Part shown: one piece after another, positions 26,658-35,546 of the stretch
Layout of the letters: every line of letters starts with the position of its first letter
Numbering within the stretch: position 1 is the stretch's first letter
Source of the DNA: JAVBMJ01 sp031551275
Lineage (GTDB): Bacteria; Bacteroidota; Bacteroidia; Bacteroidales; Rikenellaceae
DNA length: 64,000 nucleotides
Direction of reading: 5' to 3'
Assembly: GCA_031551275.1 (NCBI GenBank)
Contig: JAVBNX010000004.1
Coordinates: forward strand, 240,311-304,310
The notes under the pieces: model-generated
The model's database searches: none
What the model saw: only the letters and a program-made list of their open reading frames with translations
What the model was told of the DNA's origin: nothing
Program-made: the position numbers and the translations under genes

Positions 26658-27635
26658 TTATTCGCAGTTCTCCGGGAGGGTGAAGTCCGAGCCGTCGGGC
26701 ATGCGCACCGTGATGCTCTTGTCCTGGTTGACCATGTAGAAGTCGATGTTTTCGATCTTTACGCTCGAGGGCAAGCCGAAGAACTCGTTGGGATACATGT
26801 ATAGGAACCACTTGTCGTCGTCCGCTTCCTTCATAAGGGTCTTGGAGCTTACCGCGTCCACGGTAACTGTTTGCGTACCGTTGTACGTGGCTGTCGCCAT
26901 GAAGTAGATCGCGTCCGCCCCTTTGAGCGGCGAGTCCTCGCCGTCGACCTGGATGGTGGCGTCATAGTTGAACCTGACGATATCCTTCCACGTGAATTTC
27001 TCCGGGACGATGTTCCACATCTTGGGCACCGTGTAGTCGTGCAGTGCGTTGCTGCCTCCGGTGGTCTCGAACAGGATATCCCTGAGCAGGAAATACTGCG
27101 TGTCGTCGTGCACGCCGTCCTGGGTGTTGCCGATGAAGTAGGCGAGGTAGGCCCTCAGATTCTCCGAACCGGTCTTGAATTTGATGTTTATGGTCGCGGT
27201 GAAGGAGACACCCCCGACCCAGGTCGGGTGGGTCGTGTTGTCGATGAATGTAACCCACTGCACAGGATCGTAGTTGCCCTTGGTCCCCAGTTTCTTCAAA
27301 AGGGCCGCATTCCAGCCCAAGCCCGTTTTGACTTCGACGTCGCTCGCGGTGGCCAGGCGCATGGGACTGCCGGTGAACGGTCCGCCGGGCGCGTTGACCG
27401 AAGAGTAGGTCATCACGATATCCGCCGGATTCCACGCCGCCGGGACCAGGATGCTCACAACGGGGGTATGGCGCACGTCGATGCTGCCTTCTATGTCTAT
27501 GCCTACCCCGATCGAGACGTTCACATCCGAATTCACCGGGGCGGTCTCGGGATGGGTAAAAGAAAGTATCTGCATGCAGGCCGCCACGAGGAGCACCGCT
27601 GAGGTTACCGTAAGTATTTGAATGTATCTTTTCAT
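26658..27635 (-). CDS. PUL-associated lipoprotein (DUF4961-like)
   Basis: A 325-residue lipoprotein (signal with AVLLVAACMQ). The mature part is beta-rich, with an N-terminal segment reading HTPVVSILVPAAWNPADIVMTY, a central SFTATINIKFKTGSENLRAYLAYFIG and a C-terminal Ig-like region ending near FDFYMVN-type strands. No catalytic motif is visible. I associate it with the DUF4961 family that often sits beside DUF5004 in Bacteroidetes PULs; this is from memory. Its place in the operon, paired with the lipoprotein at 27659 and after SusD/GH92, suggests surface glycan binding. Confidence 0.6.
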   Translation of the reverse strand: MKRYIQILTVTSAVLLVAACMQILSFTHPETAPVNSDVNVSIGVGIDIEGSIDVRHTPVVSILVPAAWNPADIVMTYSSVNAPGGPFTGSPMRLATASDVEVKTGLGWNAALLKKLGTKGNYDPVQWVTFIDNTTHPTWVGGVSFTATINIKFKTGSENLRAYLAYFIGNTQDGVHDDTQYFLLRDILFETTGGSNALHDYTVPKMWNIVPEKFTWKDIVRFNYDATIQVDGEDSPLKGADAIYFMATATYNGTQTVTVDAVSSKTLMKEADDDKWFLYMYPNEFFGLPSSVKIENIDFYMVNQDKSITVRMPDGSDFTLPENCE

Positions 27636-27658
27636 ATCGCTTGAGTTATACGGTTGGA

Positions 27659-28117
27659 CTATTCTTCAACGGGTAAAAGCTGGTATTCATACTTGTTGGA
27701 AGGGCATCCCAACTGGAAGGGGAAGGTCACCATCCGGTCGCGCGAAATGTAGCAGAACACCTCGCCCGTATCCTTGAAGCGGATCTCGTAGGGCGTTTTG
27801 CTCGTGTTGATGACCCATTCGAATTCGAGGCTGCCGGTGTAGTCGTAAGGCGTTACATGGAAGGGCGCCCCCGTCTCCTCGAAGGTAAGCTTGTAGGGCT
27901 GGTTGTCCTTGTAACTGAGCGTAAGCTCCACCTGGTCGAAGAAGTCGAAGTAGGGCTTCACGTCGACGTCGTTCTGCATTACCTTGTCTATCTTGTAGAC
28001 CAGGGTGGTGTCGCCCATCTCCAGGGCGGGGTACCCCGCGCCGCTTTCCAGGTCGTTGCTGCACCCTGTGGCCAGGGCCAGCGTCGAGAGCAGCGTTATG
28101 ATAATCCTTGTTTTCAT
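27659..28117 (-). CDS. Small PUL-associated lipoprotein (DUF5004-like)
   Basis: A 152-residue lipoprotein (LALATGCSND). The mature domain of ~130 residues is all-beta with alternating aromatic residues (VELTLSYKDNQPYKLTFEE, SLEFEWVINTSKTPYEIRF), like small lipocalin- or Ig-type binding folds. The family assignment DUF5004 is tentative and rests partly on pairing with the next gene. It lies 20 bases after the GH92 gene and 23 before the DUF4961-like gene. An accessory glycan-binding role is inferred. Confidence 0.6.
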   Translation of the reverse strand: MKTRIIITLLSTLALATGCSNDLESGAGYPALEMGDTTLVYKIDKVMQNDVDVKPYFDFFDQVELTLSYKDNQPYKLTFEETGAPFHVTPYDYTGSLEFEWVINTSKTPYEIRFKDTGEVFCYISRDRMVTFPFQLGCPSNKYEYQLLPVEE

Positions 28118-28137
28118 CTATGCTGTGGTTTTTGATT

Positions 28138-30867
28138 TTACTGTTTCTCTGCTCCGGGGAATCTCAACGCTCCCCATTGTGGGTTGAGCTGCGCGCCCAG
28201 CCACAATTCGAGCGTACCTCCCCCGGCCAGTTTCCCGTGTTCGAATTGGGCGTAATCCCAGGGTTCTCCGTTCAGCGCGGCCTTTTGGATGTAGCAGTTC
28301 TCGGCCGAATTGCCGTTCGTTTTGATCACGAACTGCCCGCCGGGATAGTAATCCCCGTTGAGCTTGATCGTCACGCGGTCGAACACGGGCGAAGTGATCT
28401 CGTAACACGGGACGTCCGATTCGTTGCCGGTCACGCTGAACAGGCCAATGGCCATCAGCGCGCTCACGCCGCCCATCTGCCCCTGGTCCTCGTCGTGGCC
28501 GCCGTATCCGCGGTCGGGGGTTATATCGCCGTAGGCCTGCTCCTTGACCCTGCGCACCCAGTATTGGGTCAGCCAGGGCTTTCCGCCGTAGGTAAATACA
28601 TGGGCGTTGGAACACCCCGGCTGGTTGGCGTAGCTCACGTAACCGCCCCCGTATTCATACACGAAATCGAACGGCCTCGACTTTTCGAACGCGGAATTCA
28701 GCTTGTCGCAGAACGTATCGTTTCCGCCCATCAATTCCACCAGTTTGGGCAGGTCGTGCGAAACGCACCACGTGGCCTGCCATGCGTTGGCCTCGATCCA
28801 ACCCCGGTTGCTCAACGGGTCGGTGTGAAGCCACTCCCCGCTGCGGGTCTTGGGCAGGATCAGTCCTTTTTCGCTGTTGTACAGGTGTGTCCACCCGCGC
28901 GAGCGGCGAAGGAACTCCCTTGCGTCCGCCGTCTTGCCCATCCTTGCGGCCATACGGCTCAGGCCCCAGTCCTGGAAGGCCCATTCCAGCGTTTTGCCGG
29001 CGTTGTCGGGGCACCAGCCGTTCTTGATGTAGAACTTCAGGTCGTCCGCGCTCTCGTAGCTCATCATGCCCCCGGGCAGGTGGTTCCGCTTGATCGTTTC
29101 GTACGCGTGTGCGGGGTCCGCCTTCTTCATGATGCCTTTCATGTAGGTGCTTACCAGCATACTCGTGGCCGGGCACCCCGTCATGATGAACGAGTAGCCG
29201 CCCGCGCACGCCCCCCTGGGAAGCAACCCGCCGTTGTCGGCGTATTGCACCAGGCAGGCCGAGAAATCGTCCAGCACCTCGGGCCATGCCAGCCCCCAGA
29301 GCACGTTCAGGTTCCACTGGGTCAGCCACAGGGCGTCGAATCCGTACATATTGAACTTCGGCGTGCCGTCAGCCGTGAGGGGCAGCCTGCGCAACTTGAC
29401 CGGGGCCGACGAGCGGTGGTCCACCCAGGGCCCTGCCGTGTAGTCGGGATACCAGCCGTTGGCGTCGTTGATCTTGTGCCGTCCCAGCAGCACGTGCCAC
29501 AGGTCGGTGTAGAACTTCACGCGTTGGGCGTAGGTCCCCCCCTCGACCTGCATACGGCCGAACATCTCGTCCCAGATACCCCGCGTCTCGCCGAGCACCC
29601 GGTCGAAATCCTTGCCGTTGACCTCCGCCTGCATATTGAACGCGGCGTTCTCCACGCTCGTGTAGGACATGGCCATCCTAAAATTGACCTGGCTCTGCTC
29701 CCTGATATCGAAGCTGAGCGCCATTCCCGCCCGCTCCCCGGCAATGACCGAAGCGCCGGGCTCCAAACCCTTTTTGGTCCATCCGTCGACGGCCGCGAAC
29801 GGGCGGTCGGCTTCCAGCACGAAATAGAGCGCCACGCTGTCCGGTCCGCCCCAGAAGCGTTCGGTGGTAACCACCTTGCCTTCTATGCGGTTGTCGGCCG
29901 TGACCCTGAGCAACGCGTCGTTCATCGAGCAGCTGCCCAGGACGCTTCCCATATCCACCAGCAGTTTGCCGGTGTCTCCCTTCGTGTAGTTGAGGCGGTA
30001 GAGGGCCACGCGGTCGGTGGCGGTGTACTCCACCCAGACGTTGTAGCGGTCCAGGTAGAGGCGGTGGTAGCCGGGCTGAATGATCTCGCTGTCGTGTTTG
30101 AAGGGCGACTTCCACCCCTGTTCGCCCTGCAACGGGTCCACTTCGCCCGCGGCCGGCATGATGTTGGGCCCGGCGATCATCCAGTCGTTGATCTGGGTAA
30201 AGCCCAGTATCTCCGGGAAGTTGTAGTTGTAGCCGCCCCCGCCCTGGTTCTTGTTGCGGGTATAGGCGTGCGCGGCGACCATGCCGAACGGCCGTGCGGC
30301 CGGGGTGCAGAAAAACCAGCGCCCGCGGGTGGTCTCGATGTAGGGATCGACCCACTGCGAGAGGGCGCCGTCGTCAGGCACCCCGAACGCCTCGATCTCC
30401 GAGAGGCCTATGTTTTTGCCTTTCCCGTCGGTGGCCTCGAACTTGATCCAGGTTACCTTTTTCGGGGGGAACGACACGCTCTTCGGCGAGCCGTCGTTGG
30501 GGATCATTACCACGCCCTGTTTGGTCCCGTCGCTGAAATAGAGCGTCCCGCCGGAGAGATGCTCCTCGCTCGAAACGCGGTCGTAAAGCACCACGCGCTC
30601 GATGAGCACCTCACGGTCCCATTCGAGCTTCGCCCATGGCATATGCATAACGCCCCACGAGGCCACGGCGCCCTTGCAGGCCCATTCGCCGCGGCCGTCG
30701 TAGAGGACCAATCCGTCGTTCAGTCCCTCCGCCCCGTACTGCGGGCTCAGGGCGTCCGACACGGAGGCTTTGGCCAGGGGAGCGATGTTGCTCCCCGCGG
30801 CGCTCGCCCCGGCCGGCGCCATCCAGAGAAGGGCGACGGAGATCGTCAATATGATACTGGATCTCAT
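28138..30867 (-). CDS. GH92 alpha-mannosidase, divergent member with N-terminal F5/8-type domain
   Basis: A 909-residue secreted protein with signal peptidase I-type signal (WMAPAGASA). Residues ~25-165 form a discoidin-like carbohydrate-binding domain (NIAPLAKASVSDALSPQYGAEGLNDG; WIKFEATDGKGKNIGLSEIEAFG). GH92 proper starts at WVDPYIETTRGRWFFCTPAARPFGMV, where most members have a glycine/histidine-rich GTGGHGH stretch; this one lacks it. NKNQGGGGYNYNF, QINDWMIAG and HDEDQGQMGGVSAL correspond to later GH92 motifs. GH92 enzymes are calcium-dependent exo-alpha-mannosidases, sometimes on mannose-phosphate substrates. Specificity here may differ because of the altered N-terminal motif. It follows SusD by 3 bases. 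Confidence 0.88.
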   Translation of the reverse strand: MRSSIILTISVALLWMAPAGASAAGSNIAPLAKASVSDALSPQYGAEGLNDGLVLYDGRGEWACKGAVASWGVMHMPWAKLEWDREVLIERVVLYDRVSSEEHLSGGTLYFSDGTKQGVVMIPNDGSPKSVSFPPKKVTWIKFEATDGKGKNIGLSEIEAFGVPDDGALSQWVDPYIETTRGRWFFCTPAARPFGMVAAHAYTRNKNQGGGGYNYNFPEILGFTQINDWMIAGPNIMPAAGEVDPLQGEQGWKSPFKHDSEIIQPGYHRLYLDRYNVWVEYTATDRVALYRLNYTKGDTGKLLVDMGSVLGSCSMNDALLRVTADNRIEGKVVTTERFWGGPDSVALYFVLEADRPFAAVDGWTKKGLEPGASVIAGERAGMALSFDIREQSQVNFRMAMSYTSVENAAFNMQAEVNGKDFDRVLGETRGIWDEMFGRMQVEGGTYAQRVKFYTDLWHVLLGRHKINDANGWYPDYTAGPWVDHRSSAPVKLRRLPLTADGTPKFNMYGFDALWLTQWNLNVLWGLAWPEVLDDFSACLVQYADNGGLLPRGACAGGYSFIMTGCPATSMLVSTYMKGIMKKADPAHAYETIKRNHLPGGMMSYESADDLKFYIKNGWCPDNAGKTLEWAFQDWGLSRMAARMGKTADAREFLRRSRGWTHLYNSEKGLILPKTRSGEWLHTDPLSNRGWIEANAWQATWCVSHDLPKLVELMGGNDTFCDKLNSAFEKSRPFDFVYEYGGGYVSYANQPGCSNAHVFTYGGKPWLTQYWVRRVKEQAYGDITPDRGYGGHDEDQGQMGGVSALMAIGLFSVTGNESDVPCYEITSPVFDRVTIKLNGDYYPGGQFVIKTNGNSAENCYIQKAALNGEPWDYAQFEHGKLAGGGTLELWLGAQLNPQWGALRFPGAEKQ

Positions 30868-30870
30868 GGT

Positions 30871-32412
30871 CTAATAATCAGTATTCTGGGTAATGTTCTG
30901 GTTCAGGAGACGCTCGCGCTGGGGAATGGGCAGCAGTTTGTGTTTGTTGGTCACTGCGGCCTCCGGTTTGACGTTTTTGATCTCCTGTACGAAATTGGTC
31001 GACAGGCGCACCAGGTCGAACCAGCGTGAACCCTCGAGGGCGAACTCCCACCGGCGCTCGTCGAGTATCGCCGCCCGGAAAGTGGTCTTGCTCAGCCCGC
31101 TCAGGTCGTGGGCTCCGGAACCGCCGTCCTGGAACGCCCTGTCCCTGACCTCGTTGATGGCCGAGTAAGCCTCGGTCGTCGGGCCGTTTTTGGCCTCGTT
31201 CAGGGCCTCGGCGTACATGAGAAGCACATCCGAATAACGGATATAGGGGTAGTTCTGCCCCGAGTTCTTCCCTTCGGGCTCCGCCACCCTGTCCCAGTAT
31301 TTGTTGTAGTAGTAGGGGTACTTCGCCTTGCCGTCGAAGGTCAGGGTCGAGCCGTCGCTGTAGGTGTAGCCCGCCATGGCGGTCACATCGCGGCGTGTGT
31401 CGCCCGCGGCGTAGGATTCATAGAGGTCCGAAGTGGGCACCATCCACGAGTTGGCGTTGGTCGGGCCTTCGTTGCCGGCGGGGCTCAGGGCGCGTATCTC
31501 GGCCGGAAGCAGCGCGACGTTGAACTGCGATCCCCACAAGCCGCTTGTTTCGTAGTTGATCGTGAAGACCGACTCCCTGCCGTGCTTGTTGGCGATCAAA
31601 AAATTGTCGCCGTACGCGGGGTGCAGGCTGTACCTGCCGCTGCGGATTACCTCATACGCGTAGTCGGCGGCAGCCTGGTAGTCCGTGGAGGCACCTGTGC
31701 GCGCGGCTTTGATGAGCGATATCTTCGCTGCCACGGCGTTTGCGATCAGCGCGTTGGCCCTGCCGAAACCCTCCCGGAAGCCCGAAGTGAAGTTGTTCAT
31801 CGCGAAATCGATGTCGATCAGCGCCTGGTCGAGCACCTTGATCTGGTCCTCGCGGGTGACGGTGTAAAGTTCGTCGACCGATTCGCTCGCGTGCAGCCTG
31901 TGCGGGACGTCGCCCCACAGTTTGACCATCTCGGCGTAGAGAAGCGCCCGCCAGAAGCAGGCCTCGGCGACCAGGTGGTTGCGCTTCGCCTCATCCATAT
32001 TGATCGCGGGGATGCGGTCTATGGCGACGTTGGCGGTGTTGATCGAGCGGTAGAAGTTATACCACAGGGTCTGGACCTGCCCGTCGGTCTCGGCCACGCT
32101 GAAATTGTCGATGTTCGACCAGCGCCAGTCGTCGTGGATGGCGTTGTCGGAGAAAAGGTCCTGTATGATCCAGTAATCGTTGTAGAAAACCCCTCCGTAA
32201 GTGGTGTTCCCGTTGCCGGTTCCCAGCCACATCGCGGCCGAACCGATCCCGGCCGATTCGTAGATGGCGTTCACGGCGCCTTCGGCGTCCTCGGCGGTTT
32301 GGTAATAGTTCTTGTCCGTCACGTTGGACAGCGGGTTTTCATCCAGGAATCCGCTGCACGAGTATAATCCTGTTGCCGCAAGCAGTGCAGTTATGATGAT
32401 GTATCTTTTCAT
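30871..32412 (-). CDS. SusD/RagB-type glycan-binding lipoprotein (PUL2)
   Basis: A 513-residue lipoprotein (ALLAATGLYSCSG, then FLDENPLSNVTDKNYYQ). Family stretches are AEDAEGAVNAIYESAG, EACFWRALLYAEMVKLWGDVP (the TPR-like region), YIRYSDVLLMYAEALNEAKNG and LDERRWEFALEGSRWFDLVRL with HKLLPIPQRERLLN at the C-terminus. It is clearly diverged from the PUL1 SusD, so the two loci bind different ligands. It lies 23 bases after SusC and 3 before GH92, a tight operon. Confidence 0.96.
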   Translation of the reverse strand: MKRYIIITALLAATGLYSCSGFLDENPLSNVTDKNYYQTAEDAEGAVNAIYESAGIGSAAMWLGTGNGNTTYGGVFYNDYWIIQDLFSDNAIHDDWRWSNIDNFSVAETDGQVQTLWYNFYRSINTANVAIDRIPAINMDEAKRNHLVAEACFWRALLYAEMVKLWGDVPHRLHASESVDELYTVTREDQIKVLDQALIDIDFAMNNFTSGFREGFGRANALIANAVAAKISLIKAARTGASTDYQAAADYAYEVIRSGRYSLHPAYGDNFLIANKHGRESVFTINYETSGLWGSQFNVALLPAEIRALSPAGNEGPTNANSWMVPTSDLYESYAAGDTRRDVTAMAGYTYSDGSTLTFDGKAKYPYYYNKYWDRVAEPEGKNSGQNYPYIRYSDVLLMYAEALNEAKNGPTTEAYSAINEVRDRAFQDGGSGAHDLSGLSKTTFRAAILDERRWEFALEGSRWFDLVRLSTNFVQEIKNVKPEAAVTNKHKLLPIPQRERLLNQNITQNTDY

Positions 32413-32435
32413 AGCTTCGCGTATTTTTTGTCCGA

Positions 32436-35400
32436 TTAAAATACCAGTGAAAGGCCCAGCGAATATTTACGCGAGGTGGGGTAGAGGTTCTGGTCGATGC
32501 CGCCCCCGATCGAGGGGTCGTTGCCCGAGTACTTGGTCCAGGTCCAGAGGTTTTCGAAGGAAGCGAAGATCTTGACGCTCGCTATATCCTTGAGCAGGTG
32601 CTTGGGCAGGGTGTAGCCCAGGGTCAGGTCGCGGATGCGCAGGTAGGATCCGTCCTCCACCCACCGGTCCGAGAAGGCGCCGGAGTTGGAGACCACGTCG
32701 GCGCGCGGGAGCGAACCGTTCGGGTTGTCTGGCGTCCAGCGGTTCAGCACGCTGGTCATGTTGTTGCGCGAGCCGTCCATCCCTTCCAACGCCTTGCGGG
32801 TGTAGTTGATGATGTCGTTGCCGTAGGAGCCTTCGATGAAGAGGTTGGCGCTGAAATTCTTGTAGGCGAACGTGTTGGTAAAACCGAACGTGAAGTCCGG
32901 GAAAAGGTTGCCGAGTGGCACCTGGTCGTTGATGTCGATGATCCCGTCCGGGCGGATGTCCATGTATTTCTGTTCGCCGGCCACCATCGGGCGGTTGGTG
33001 AATTGCGCCACCTGGGTGAGGTCCTCGCCGATCTGTGCGATGCCGTTGGTCCTGTACCCCCAAATGTCGCCGTATTTATCGCCCACCACCATGCGGGTCA
33101 CGCCCGTTCCGACCGACTCTCCTTTCGGGACGTTGAGTTTCTCGATGCGCGTCACGTTGGTGTCGAAATTCAGGGTCGAGGTCCACACAAGGTTGGCCGT
33201 CTTGACGGGAGTGGCCGATATCGACAACTCGAAACCGTTGTTGCTCAAATCGCCCAGGTTCTGCATCGAGTACATATAGCCCGAGTAGAGCGGCAGGTCC
33301 ACCTGGTAGAGCAGGTCGTAGGTGTATTTGCGGTAATAATCGGCCACGATGTTCAGGCGGTTGTTGAAAAGGCCCACGTCGATGCCCACGTTATACTGCT
33401 CGGTCGATTCCCACCCCAGGTCGGCGTTGGGAAGCGTCATGGGCCCGAGCCCGCCGTTCTTGATGCCCGCGCCGTAGGGAGGTGAAACGGAGACCAGGGT
33501 TCCCTGCGACTGGTAGGGGGCGATCCCCGCGTTGCCGACCACGCCGTAGCTCAGGCGCAGCTTGAGGTTCGAGACAGCCTTTACGTCCTTCATGAAATTC
33601 TCTTCCGAGATGCGCCACGCGCCGCCCACCGAGGGGAAGAAGCCGTATTTGTTGTTTGTCCCGAACTTCGACGAGCCGTCCACGCGCCCGGTGAAGGTCA
33701 ACAGGTAGCGGTCGTCGTAGGAGTAGTGGAAACGCCCGATGTAGGAGAGCATGCTCCACTGCGAAGCGGGAGTCTGCGTCAGCCAAACGTCCTTGCCCAG
33801 GCTCAGGTCGTTATACCCCAGGCGGTTGTCCTCGAAGTTCTTGACCCCCAGCCTGACCAGTTCCTGGGTCATTTTCTGTGCGGTCTGTCCGGCCACCCCC
33901 GTGAAGCTGTGCTTGCCCCAGGAGTTGCGGTAGGTGAGGGTGTTCTCCCATGTCCAGCTCTGGGTCGTGTACGAGGCCACGTTGCCCTTGCCCGGACCGT
34001 CCGTCGACACGGCCAGGTCGTTGGGCAGGTAGAACTTGTCGGTGCTGAATATGTCGTCCGTGCCGAACTGCGTGCGCAGCACCAGTTTCTTGTCGAACAG
34101 GTTCACGTCCATGTACAGGTTGCCCGTAAAGCGGTTCTGCTTGTTCCTCATGCTCGACTCGTAGGCAGTCGCCACGGGATTGCCCCCGTATACCCCCGTA
34201 GAAGAGGCCAGGTTGTTGCGCAGGGTGTACACGCCGTTTTCGTCCCTCACCGCTACGGCGGGGTTCATGTCCATGGCCATACTGATAAGGCTCAGTGCGT
34301 TGGCCGCGTTGCCGTAGCCTTCGCTCTGCGCCTGGGTGTAACCGATGTTGCTGCCCACGGTGATGTATTTGTTCACGTCGCCCGTGATCTGCCCGCGGAA
34401 CGAGTAACGCTTGAAATCGGTGTTGATCAAGATCCCCTGCTGGTCGAAATAGCCGGCCGAGATGTTGTAGGATACTTTATCGGTACCCCCGCTGAAGCTC
34501 GCCTGGTAACTCTGGGTGATGGCCGTGCGCAGGATCTCGTCCATCCAGTTGGTGCGGGTCACGACCGACTCCGGATTCTGGAAATAGGCCGGAACGGCCA
34601 TGTTCGCGTTCTGGTACGCCTCCTTGCCCATCTGCGCCAATTGCTGGCCGTTGAGCATCTCGTAGGTGGTCTCCGCATTCTGGATCGTGAACACGGAGTT
34701 GAATTTTACTTCGCCGCGTCCCTCCTTGCCCCGTTTGGTGGTGACCAGGATCACGCCGTTGGCCCCGCGCGCACCGTAAATGGCCGTCGCGGAGGCGTCC
34801 TTCAAGACTTCGATGGATTCTATGTCGTTGGGATTGAGGCTGGCGAGGGGATTGATTACCAAACCCTGGTCGTCGGAGACCTTCTCGCTCAGCAGCGGCA
34901 TCCCGTCGATCACGTAGAGGGGTTCGTTGGTCCCGTTGATGGAGCTTGTCCCGCGGATGCGTATGGAGGCTCCGCCGCCCGGCTGCCCATCGTTCTGGCG
35001 CACCGAAACGCCGGCGATCTGCCCGCGCAGCGCGTTATCGAACGACGCCACGGGCTTGTTCTCCATCGCGTCACCCTTGAGCGAGGCCACCGAGCCGGTT
35101 AGATCGGAGCGTTTCATGGTGCCGTAGCCCACGGCCACCACTTCGTCTATGGCGATGGTCGCCTCCTTCAACACCACGTCGATCGCCGTGCGGCCCGCGG
35201 CGGGCACCTCCTGGGGCTCCAGGCCGAAAAATGAGAAGGCCAGCACCGCGTTGGGGTCCGAGACCCTGATCGAATATGTGCCGTTGGTCGAGGAAGCGAC
35301 ACCACGGGTAGTGCCTTTTTCGATTACGGAGGCCCCGATCACCGGATTGCCTTTGGAGTCCGTGATCGTACCCGAGATCGCGTACCCGGTACTTTGCGCG

Positions 35401-35501
35401 CCGACCCCGTAGGTGAACATCATCATCAGGCATAGCGACAGGACAAAACGTACGTTCGGCCTGCGAATCCCGAGATCGTCTAAGTTAAGTTTCATTTTCA
35501 C
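32436..35501 (-). CDS. SusC/RagA-type TonB-dependent outer-membrane transporter (PUL2)
   Basis: A 1021-residue transporter. The signal region ends near YGVGAQ (about 36). A carboxypeptidase-D-like domain follows (ISGTITDSKGNPVIGASVIEKGT), then TonB-box-like DEVVAVGYGT, the plug (SSINGTNEPLYVIDGMPLL; ATAIYGARGANGVILVTTK) and a barrel ending in YSLGLSLVF. The start gives a slightly long N-terminus (MKMKLNLDDLG), but no better start is visible. It is 45 bases downstream of the ROK kinase gene. Placing cytoplasmic kinase and isomerase genes ahead of SusC is less usual and ties import to mannose metabolism. Confidence 0.96.
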   Translation of the reverse strand: MKMKLNLDDLGIRRPNVRFVLSLCLMMMFTYGVGAQSTGYAISGTITDSKGNPVIGASVIEKGTTRGVASSTNGTYSIRVSDPNAVLAFSFFGLEPQEVPAAGRTAIDVVLKEATIAIDEVVAVGYGTMKRSDLTGSVASLKGDAMENKPVASFDNALRGQIAGVSVRQNDGQPGGGASIRIRGTSSINGTNEPLYVIDGMPLLSEKVSDDQGLVINPLASLNPNDIESIEVLKDASATAIYGARGANGVILVTTKRGKEGRGEVKFNSVFTIQNAETTYEMLNGQQLAQMGKEAYQNANMAVPAYFQNPESVVTRTNWMDEILRTAITQSYQASFSGGTDKVSYNISAGYFDQQGILINTDFKRYSFRGQITGDVNKYITVGSNIGYTQAQSEGYGNAANALSLISMAMDMNPAVAVRDENGVYTLRNNLASSTGVYGGNPVATAYESSMRNKQNRFTGNLYMDVNLFDKKLVLRTQFGTDDIFSTDKFYLPNDLAVSTDGPGKGNVASYTTQSWTWENTLTYRNSWGKHSFTGVAGQTAQKMTQELVRLGVKNFEDNRLGYNDLSLGKDVWLTQTPASQWSMLSYIGRFHYSYDDRYLLTFTGRVDGSSKFGTNNKYGFFPSVGGAWRISEENFMKDVKAVSNLKLRLSYGVVGNAGIAPYQSQGTLVSVSPPYGAGIKNGGLGPMTLPNADLGWESTEQYNVGIDVGLFNNRLNIVADYYRKYTYDLLYQVDLPLYSGYMYSMQNLGDLSNNGFELSISATPVKTANLVWTSTLNFDTNVTRIEKLNVPKGESVGTGVTRMVVGDKYGDIWGYRTNGIAQIGEDLTQVAQFTNRPMVAGEQKYMDIRPDGIIDINDQVPLGNLFPDFTFGFTNTFAYKNFSANLFIEGSYGNDIINYTRKALEGMDGSRNNMTSVLNRWTPDNPNGSLPRADVVSNSGAFSDRWVEDGSYLRIRDLTLGYTLPKHLLKDIASVKIFASFENLWTWTKYSGNDPSIGGGIDQNLYPTSRKYSLGLSLVF

Positions 35502-35546
35502 GTTGGGAAGATTTAGATTAGGTTATCACGTTGTACGATGCTGGTG

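Noticed and set aside
28108..31029. Long plus-strand open frame antisense to GH92
   Set aside because: Shadow of the GH92 gene, with no signal, motif or plausible composition.
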